Shown: positions 24,446 to 29,213 of the stretch, one piece after another
Layout of the letters: each line of letters opens with the position of its first letter
Numbering within the stretch: the stretch's first letter is position 1
Source of the DNA: Competibacter_A sp002352125
GTDB lineage: Bacteria; Pseudomonadota; Gammaproteobacteria; Competibacterales; Competibacteraceae
Assembly (NCBI GenBank): GCA_035441325.1
Contig: DAOROA010000055.1
Span: 1-29,213, forward strand
Direction: 5' to 3'
Length of the DNA: 29,213 nucleotides
The notes under the pieces: model-generated
Told to the model about the DNA's origin: nothing
What the model saw: the letters and a program-made list of their open reading frames with translations, nothing else
The model's database searches: none
Made by a program: the position numbers and the translations under genes

Positions 24446-24898
24446 CTAGAATCGCGGTTCGAGAACCACCGGACTGAGCAGAGAGTTGCCGATGAAGCAG
24501 TTCTCCTTGGCTTTGCGATGCATTTCCAGCACCGCGTTGGCATCGGGAATCGTCTCGCCGCCAAAAACCACCTTGGGCCGCAAGGCTAGACGCGCCACCA
24601 TCATCTTGCCTTTTTCGTTCTTGCCCAGTTCGGCTACAGGCTCGTCCTCGTAGCTCTCCACCACCAGTTTCTTGAGCGCGGCAATGGTGAGAAACGTCAG
24701 CATATGACAGCTCGACAACGCCGCGAGCAAAGCTTCTTCGGGATTACTTTTCTCGGGATCGCCGGAAAATTCCGGCGCGGACGAACCGTTCACGATCTGG
24801 CCACCCGCCAGATGCCACGCGTGGCCACGGTCGAAAGTTTTATAATCGAAATCGGGCGTGGTACGCCGCCAAACGACATGGATGGAAAAACTCGACAT
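24446..24898 (-). CDS. OsmC/Ohr family protein (OsmC-like)
   Basis: Cytoplasmic thiol-dependent peroxidase family that detoxifies organic hydroperoxides. The 150-residue product has the two conserved redox cysteines, C64 in ALSSCHMLTFL and C134 in ENCFIGNS, spaced as in the family. The N-terminal segment with FSGDPEKSNPEEALLAA is characteristic of the OsmC (rather than Ohr) branch. The ATG at 24898 is preceded by GAGAGG; the frame stays open 108 codons upstream without homology and was not used. It lies 68 bases downstream of the small membrane protein gene and may be the last gene of that transcript or separately expressed. Confidence 0.88.
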   Translation of the reverse strand: MSSFSIHVVWRRTTPDFDYKTFDRGHAWHLAGGQIVNGSSAPEFSGDPEKSNPEEALLAALSSCHMLTFLTIAALKKLVVESYEDEPVAELGKNEKGKMMVARLALRPKVVFGGETIPDANAVLEMHRKAKENCFIGNSLLSPVVLEPRF

Positions 24899-24966
24899 GT
24901 GCGCAGTACCTCTCGACAAAGGGAAAAGCTCGAAAACGGAAAAAATCGGCAACGGCCGCTTGAAGC

Positions 24967-25299
24967 TCAAGGATCGCGAGCGTTTTGCGTCAATGCTTCT
25001 AGCGCCATCGGTCCGCAGGCATCGTTCGCCAATGCCTGTTCCAACCGAGCGATTCGTTCTTGCAGTTGCCGATTGACGGCTTCTTGTCGAGCCAGCAATG
25101 CGTCGCCATCCACGAATCGAACGGCGGATGGCGGGTCGCGACCGGAGTCGCTTCCCGCGTTGCCAAACAGCCAGCCGGCCGCAAGACCACACAGCAGAAT
25201 CGCCAGCGACGCCATGCCCCAAACCCAGGCCCGCTGGTAACGGGGAATCGCAGCCTCGTCGGCGTAAACCGCGAACTGCGCGCGTTCCTTTTCGGTCAT
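24967..25299 (-). CDS. small single-pass membrane protein with coiled coil
   Basis: Unrecognised protein of 110 residues. A short charged N-terminus is followed by one membrane segment at about residues 24-48 (WVWGMASLAILLCGLAAGWLF). A heptad-like helix follows, ALLARQEAVNRQLQERIARL, and then a cysteine in DACGPM. The N-terminal region should be cytoplasmic and the coiled coil periplasmic, but topology is inferred. The start is well supported: GAGGAG overlaps the stop of the upstream gene, ten bases away, so translation is coupled to the large SrfA-like gene. Its layout (membrane segment, coiled coil, cysteine) mirrors the middle of that larger protein, suggesting that the two associate. Confidence 0.8.
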   Translation of the reverse strand: MTEKERAQFAVYADEAAIPRYQRAWVWGMASLAILLCGLAAGWLFGNAGSDSGRDPPSAVRFVDGDALLARQEAVNRQLQERIARLEQALANDACGPMALEALTQNARDP

Positions 25300-25309
25300 G
25301 GAATTCTCC

Positions 25310-27250
25310 TCAGCGCCGCACCGCGAAAGTCGTGACCGGCACGACCGCGTTAGGCCGGATCGTACCCTTGAAAACCGATTCCTGGCCACCCTGGCTTAAA
25401 CGAACCTGGAACGAGGTCTCCCGCGGACGTTCTTCGTCCTTGCGGGGGATATAACGAACCATGATTTCGTACACGCCCGGATCCGCTTTTCCGGCAGGCC
25501 AGAACGCATTTTCCACGGGGCGGTCGCTCAAACTACCGCGAGCGGTATTGGCATCCACGTCTAGGGTTCCGCCGCATTCGGCGGGATTGCGATAATCCAG
25601 TTGCCGGCCGGACGGACAACGCACCACCAGATCGAGATCGCTCTGGCTATTCCACAGCAAGGTGGCGGTGATTTCGCCGGTCGTCGCGCCGGTCTCGGTC
25701 ATGCGGTCAGCGAATTCGCGACGCTCTTCGGCCGTTGGTTCCGCCTTGATCGGCGGTGGTTCGGCGAGCGGTCTCGGCGGCGATGGCGCAGCCGGTCCCA
25801 AATCGCGTTCGGTCAAAACTTCTTCCAGTGTTCGCCCCGACGGCGCCGCGCTCGACGAAGCGCGAGACGTAGCAGCAATCGGCGGTGGGCTGGCAGCATC
25901 CAGAGGATTGGCGGCGCCTGGCGGCGTTGGTGGCCGGGTCTCCGGGGGTGGCGGCGTGGATTCTGGAGTCGATGACGCTGTTGTTGCTGCCCCGGCTGGC
26001 GCATTGCGCGGCTGCGTTGCGGATGGCATCGCCGCACGGTCTGGAGCCAGCGAGGGCACGGCCGATTCCCGTTCGCTGCCATCGTCTCGACTCGGGCTGG
26101 CCGGCGGCAATATCCCGCGATCGGTGGACGAGGCCGAAGCTGCGCTCTTCGCATCGGTCTTGCCAGGAACGGGAACGATGGCCGCGGCATCCGGTCCGGC
26201 CGGCGACGAACATTGGCCCCGCCGTTGGGCCAATTGCACCAGCAGTTGTTCGAGCCGAATTCGTAATTTTGCCTCGTCTTGCCGGGCTTGATTCAAGACG
26301 CCATCAAGTTTTGCATCCGTCGCCGCCGCTCTATCGGCAACGCGATGCGGCAACCGTTCTCTTCCTAGCCCCCAATATGCGGCAACCAGTACCAGCAGTA
26401 GGGCGATGACCACCACGCTCCAAAAATACCGGGAGCCAACCACGACATAGCGCAGAGAGGATGCTGGTGGAGAGCCCAAGACCGGCGGCGATTCGGCCAC
26501 GGTCGCGACCGGCGCGGATTCGGGTTCCGCTGGCGGTGGCGCCTCGACTCGCGGAGATGCCGGCTCCCCAGATACGGCGGCGGGCGATTCGGATTGAAGC
26601 TCGGGCGGTTCCGTCTCCGTCTCCGGCAGCGGTTTGGCTGGCTGTAGTGATTCGATGGAGGATTTTGCTGGTGGTGCAGGATTCGGCGCGGCAGCGCTCA
26701 ACTCGGGGATGGTGACTTCCGGCACCACCATATCGCGCACCGGTCGAGCCGGCTCGACCGGCGGCGCCGGATGCCGCATCGAGCCGGTTGGCGCCTCCCA
26801 AGGCCGGTCAGGCGCGAAGCCCCAGCCGGTAATGACGGGCTTATCTTCAACGAGAAAGATCCCGGTTTCGGCCGGCGTCGCCAGCACCGTCCGCAGAATC
26901 GCGCCCAATTGCGCCCGGCGCGCATCGCCGGAGGCGGCGTAGCGTTCCGCCAGATCCCGCCCGCGACCGAGCAAATCATCGATCCGCGCCAAAACTGCCC
27001 GACGCTGCTCGTCGGGCAGTTCGACCAGCATAACCGGTTTGCAATCTGGATCGCCTTGGACGTACCAATCGATGCGATTTTTGGCGCGATCCACCACCGG
27101 CTCGGCCAGCAGCGAACCCGCGTCCGGTTCCAGTTCGCTGGCGAGCACCGCCTGGATTTGCGGATACAAGGCATGCAACGGTTGACCGAAACCGCCGATC
27201 TCCCGCACGCCGTCGAAAGTACCACTAGCCAGCAAAATCTGTTCGATCAT
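25310..27250 (-). CDS. SrfA-like single-pass membrane protein with DUF2135-like C-terminal domain
   Basis: Product of 646 residues without a signal peptide. Residues 1-150 resemble the N-terminus of SrfA-family proteins (RIDWYVQGD, ELPDEQRRAVLARID, then IFLVEDKPVITGWGF), an identification made from memory. A Pro/Glu-rich spacer follows, then one membrane segment at about 270-292 (SVVVIALLLVLVAAYWGLG), a charged coiled coil to about 345 ending in a cysteine, and a long Pro/Ser/Ala-rich region to about 515. Residues 523-646 resemble a DUF2135/YfaP-like beta domain (LLWNSQSDLDLVVRCPSG, VENAFWPAGKADPGVYEIMV). SrfA proteins usually go with SrfB and SrfC; neither is visible here. The start ATG 27250 has only a weak ribosome-binding site. 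Function unknown. Confidence 0.75.
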   Translation of the reverse strand: MIEQILLASGTFDGVREIGGFGQPLHALYPQIQAVLASELEPDAGSLLAEPVVDRAKNRIDWYVQGDPDCKPVMLVELPDEQRRAVLARIDDLLGRGRDLAERYAASGDARRAQLGAILRTVLATPAETGIFLVEDKPVITGWGFAPDRPWEAPTGSMRHPAPPVEPARPVRDMVVPEVTIPELSAAAPNPAPPAKSSIESLQPAKPLPETETEPPELQSESPAAVSGEPASPRVEAPPPAEPESAPVATVAESPPVLGSPPASSLRYVVVGSRYFWSVVVIALLLVLVAAYWGLGRERLPHRVADRAAATDAKLDGVLNQARQDEAKLRIRLEQLLVQLAQRRGQCSSPAGPDAAAIVPVPGKTDAKSAASASSTDRGILPPASPSRDDGSERESAVPSLAPDRAAMPSATQPRNAPAGAATTASSTPESTPPPPETRPPTPPGAANPLDAASPPPIAATSRASSSAAPSGRTLEEVLTERDLGPAAPSPPRPLAEPPPIKAEPTAEERREFADRMTETGATTGEITATLLWNSQSDLDLVVRCPSGRQLDYRNPAECGGTLDVDANTARGSLSDRPVENAFWPAGKADPGVYEIMVRYIPRKDEERPRETSFQVRLSQGGQESVFKGTIRPNAVVPVTTFAVRR

Positions 27251-27278
27251 GCTCGTTCGCGTCCAACTGCCTGCTCTC

Positions 27279-27758
27279 TCACCGCCCCGCCGTGCCTTGC
27301 GTCGCCGCCGGAGACGACGCGGTGGCAGATTCGGCAAACTTGATATCGATACCGCCACCGCCCAAGGTCAGTTCGATGCCTTGCTGCGCGTTCTGCAAAT
27401 AAAGCATTACACCCTTCTCGTTGCGCAACACGGCGCTGCCACCGCCTTGGCCTACGGTAAACGCCCCCTCGGCCGCGTAATAACGGCCGGGAAAATCGGC
27501 TATATCCCGCAAGCGGTACACTTGGCCGAGGGCACTCACCCGGGTCACGCCCAATGTCGCCACTTTGATTCCCGATACCGAAAACGGATACCGTTGTCCC
27601 CGAAATTCTAGCGCCCCCTGACCTTGGCTGAAGCCGAGCAGCAAGCCGAACGAAGTGCTGGAAAATTCCAGCCGAGCATCCGACCGCTTATCCTGAGCCA
27701 GTGCCGCACCCGCTCCAGCGATCAGAACCACCACCAAGACCATCCGCGCAAATTGCAT
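27279..27758 (-). CDS. exported beta-rich protein, EipA/DUF1134-like in general form
   Basis: Protein of 159 residues with a clear signal peptide (MQFARMVLVVVLIAGAGAALA, cleaved before QDK). The mature part is rich in short beta strands: GALEFRGQRYPFSVSG, YRLRDIADFPGRYY, GSAVLRNEKGVMLYLQ and GIELTLGGGGIDIKF. The pattern, a hydrophobic sheet protein ending with a glycine-rich strand, recalls uncharacterised proteobacterial periplasmic proteins and loosely DUF1134/EipA, but I cannot assign a family with certainty. GGGAG precedes the ATG. It lies 28 bases upstream of the SrfA-like gene and 21 bases downstream of the TAXI gene, so it belongs to the same transcript. Confidence 0.75.
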   Translation of the reverse strand: MQFARMVLVVVLIAGAGAALAQDKRSDARLEFSSTSFGLLLGFSQGQGALEFRGQRYPFSVSGIKVATLGVTRVSALGQVYRLRDIADFPGRYYAAEGAFTVGQGGGSAVLRNEKGVMLYLQNAQQGIELTLGGGGIDIKFAESATASSPAATQGTAGR

Positions 27759-27779
27759 CGGTTTTCTCCCACGATAAAC

Positions 27780-28832
27780 TCAGGCTGCCGGAATCGCGTA
27801 CTGGGGCCAGCCGTGCAGGTTTAACAACATCTTCTCCAATTGGCGGGTGAGGTCGACCTCCGAGCCGCCCCCCTTGCCGCCGCGCGAGCAGGTATCCAAC
27901 TGCCACACCCCCACCTTCTCGTCCAGGTTGACTTCCTTCCACTTGGGATGGCCGGTCTGCTGGAGCTGGCCGATATTGGCGCGGATCGCTTGACCCAGCT
28001 TGGCCAATTGTTGGCAGCGCTGGACAAAATACGGACTCTGTTTGCCGGAAAAATCGAAGCTCATCAGCACCGCTTTTACGGCGATCGTCGGTACGTCCTC
28101 TTGCAGCCAGTCGTAATCGGCCAAACCGATTCGGGCCGGCTGGTATTCCCGCAACATCCGGGGATCGTCCAGCGGCACGAAATGGACATTTGCCAGCAGC
28201 GGCGCAAAATCGGCCTTGGTGATCAGATTGCCGACCTTGGTAAACAGGCTGACGGGCTTGCCGGCGACGTAAAACATGGCATCGGCCTCGCCCTTGAGCA
28301 CGGCGGTCACGCCTTGCAGCGGTGGCGTATTCAGCGTCTCGGCGGGTTTCACGCCGGTCAATTGCAACAGGTTCATCGCGGTCAACCAAGTCCCGCTACC
28401 CTGCTCGCCCACCACCACCCGTTTGCCCTGCAGGTCGTTAAACGACTTGATCGACTTGTTGGCAAACAGATGGACTTCCTCGTTATAGAACGGGAAGATC
28501 AAGCGCAAGCGGCCGGCGACTTGGCGCATCTCCGGGCTTTCCGAGCGACTGAGAAAACCCAACACGTCGGATTGCACGATGCCGAAGGTGGCGTTCTCCT
28601 TGCTGTTGATGCGCTTGATGTTATCGATGGAGCCCTGGGAATCCTTGACCAAAATATCCAGGCCGACGGTTTTGGCGACTCCGGCGATATCGTTGCCAAA
28701 CTGAATGTAAGTCCCGGTCTTGGAGCCGGTCACCATGCCGATTTGTTTGGCGTCGGAATCTTCGGCCCAGGCCGGTGCCAGGCCGGCCAAGCCACACAGG
28801 AACAACAGACCGGCGATCAGCGGGCGATTCAT
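27780..28832 (-). CDS. TAXI family TRAP-type solute-binding protein
   Basis: Periplasmic binding protein of 350 residues. The signal peptide MNRPLIAGLLFLCGLAGLAPAWA precedes the typical TAXI start IGMVTGSKTGTYIQFGNDIA. VLVKDSQGSIDNI-like sequence follows, then the FGIVQSDVL segment, KRVVVGEQGSGTW, and LKGEADAMFYVAGKPV. TAXI receptors normally serve a fused DctQM permease to import dicarboxylates or glutamate; no permease gene is next to it here. The ATG at 28832 was chosen over two upstream ATGs because AGGAG lies seven bases before it. The C-terminus is longer than usual, with a glycine-rich stretch and an added helix. Possibly recruited as a sensor for the neighbouring membrane proteins. 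Confidence 0.87.
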   Translation of the reverse strand: MNRPLIAGLLFLCGLAGLAPAWAEDSDAKQIGMVTGSKTGTYIQFGNDIAGVAKTVGLDILVKDSQGSIDNIKRINSKENATFGIVQSDVLGFLSRSESPEMRQVAGRLRLIFPFYNEEVHLFANKSIKSFNDLQGKRVVVGEQGSGTWLTAMNLLQLTGVKPAETLNTPPLQGVTAVLKGEADAMFYVAGKPVSLFTKVGNLITKADFAPLLANVHFVPLDDPRMLREYQPARIGLADYDWLQEDVPTIAVKAVLMSFDFSGKQSPYFVQRCQQLAKLGQAIRANIGQLQQTGHPKWKEVNLDEKVGVWQLDTCSRGGKGGGSEVDLTRQLEKMLLNLHGWPQYAIPAA

Positions 28833-28902
28833 GAGCATGCTCCTATGCAAACGAGGGGATTACGATCAATTTACCGCATTTGGCGCCCCATGTTCGCCGC
28901 GA

Positions 28903-29213
28903 TCAAGGCGACTTGCGGGAACGCAATCTTTTCTCCAACTCTTGCTGGGTCGGATCGAACTGCGATTTCAATTCGTCCTCCAGACTGCGGCCAGAGCTTG
29001 GCTGGGACGGCGCAGCGGGCACTGGCTGCGAGAGCGGCCGGCGTTCGGCCGGCGCAGCGGGTACTGGCTGCGAGAGCGGCCGACGTTCGGCCGGCGCAAC
29101 GGGTGCAGCGGAATGCGTCGCTGCCGGAGCGTTCGGCGATAGCGAGGTAGCAGGCGCCGACGCTGGCGGGCGACTCGCCGGCGCGGCAGGTGCCGGCGTC
29201 GATGCCGGCTCAG
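28903..29213 (-). CDS. C-terminal part of a proline-rich protein, 5' end outside window
   Basis: An open minus-strand frame enters from the window end and stops at TGA 28903-28905, giving 102 residues. No start codon lies in the window, so the gene is incomplete. Most of it is Pro/Ala-rich, with a 14-residue unit (PAERRPLSQPVPAA-type) occurring twice. The last 35 residues are charged and helical (SLEDELKSQFDPTQQELEKR), a plausible C-terminal helix. The phrase GRSLEDEL resembles GRTLEEVL in the proline-rich part of the SrfA-like protein. It is 70 bases upstream of the TAXI gene on the same strand. No family can be named from this fragment. Confidence 0.7.
   Translation of the reverse strand, partial: EPASTPAPAAPASRPPASAPATSLSPNAPAATHSAAPVAPAERRPLSQPVPAAPAERRPLSQPVPAAPSQPSSGRSLEDELKSQFDPTQQELEKRLRSRKSP
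29011..29094. repeat. two 42-bp tandem repeats in the end-cut gene
   Basis: Units 29011-29052 and 29053-29094 differ at only two positions, and a partial third copy follows. On the minus strand they encode two copies of a 14-residue proline-rich unit. The multiple-of-three length is consistent with expansion inside a coding linker. Confidence 0.92.

Noticed and set aside
27840..29150. 436-codon plus-strand frame opposite the TAXI gene
   Set aside because: The minus strand encodes a clear TAXI protein with signal peptide and ribosome-binding site; the plus frame has no recognisable domain.

Overview
The window looks like chromosome of a gammaproteobacterium of moderately high GC. The main evidence is the cysS / ppiB / lpxH neighbourhood (also adjacent in E. 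coli), a YqiB-type DUF1249 gene after lpxH, an iscR-iscS pair whose residue numbering nearly matches E. coli, a general secretion (gsp) cluster and a Braun-type lipoprotein. A group 3d NAD-linked hydrogenase fits a metabolically versatile environmental lineage (Competibacter-, Methylococcus- or Chromatium-like), but the genus is a guess. There are no phage, integrase, transposase or CRISPR signals.

Layout. 1-3028 (minus): gltX, cysS and a tRNA-Pro(TGG) cut by the window edge, the tRNA with its own good promoter. 3136-5526 (plus): two tandem cyclophilins (periplasmic PpiA-like, cytoplasmic PpiB-like), lpxH and a DUF1249 gene. 5547-7905 (plus): a probable IscR operator, iscR, iscS and a flavin split-barrel protein; iscU and the rest of the isc machinery do not follow. 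7886-13876 (minus): gspC-D-E-F with start/stop overlaps at every junction, without pseudopilin genes. 13877-14496 is a gene-poor gap holding a hairpin. 14497-15042: a hot-dog thioesterase; 15292-16098: thiD.

16168-21287 (minus) is a tight hoxF-U-Y-H-W operon for a cytoplasmic NAD(P)-linked [NiFe] hydrogenase and its maturation protease. A widespread REP-like palindrome sits exactly on the hoxH stop / hoxW start. 21631-24267 is an envelope-anchoring cluster: a small Lpp/OprI-like lipoprotein ending in lysine lies between two different L,D-transpeptidase genes, and the likely enzymes and their substrate are thus next to each other.

24446-29213 (minus) is the least familiar part: an end-cut proline-rich gene, a TAXI-type solute-binding protein without TRAP membrane subunits, a small exported beta-rich protein, a large single-pass membrane protein with an SrfA-like N-terminus and a DUF2135-like C-terminus, a 110-residue single-pass membrane protein with a coiled coil, and an OsmC-like protein. 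I consider this the best candidate for an undescribed envelope system. Three unrelated envelope proteins in the window (GspC, the large L,D-transpeptidase, the end-cut protein) carry near-perfect in-frame tandem repeats in proline-rich linkers.
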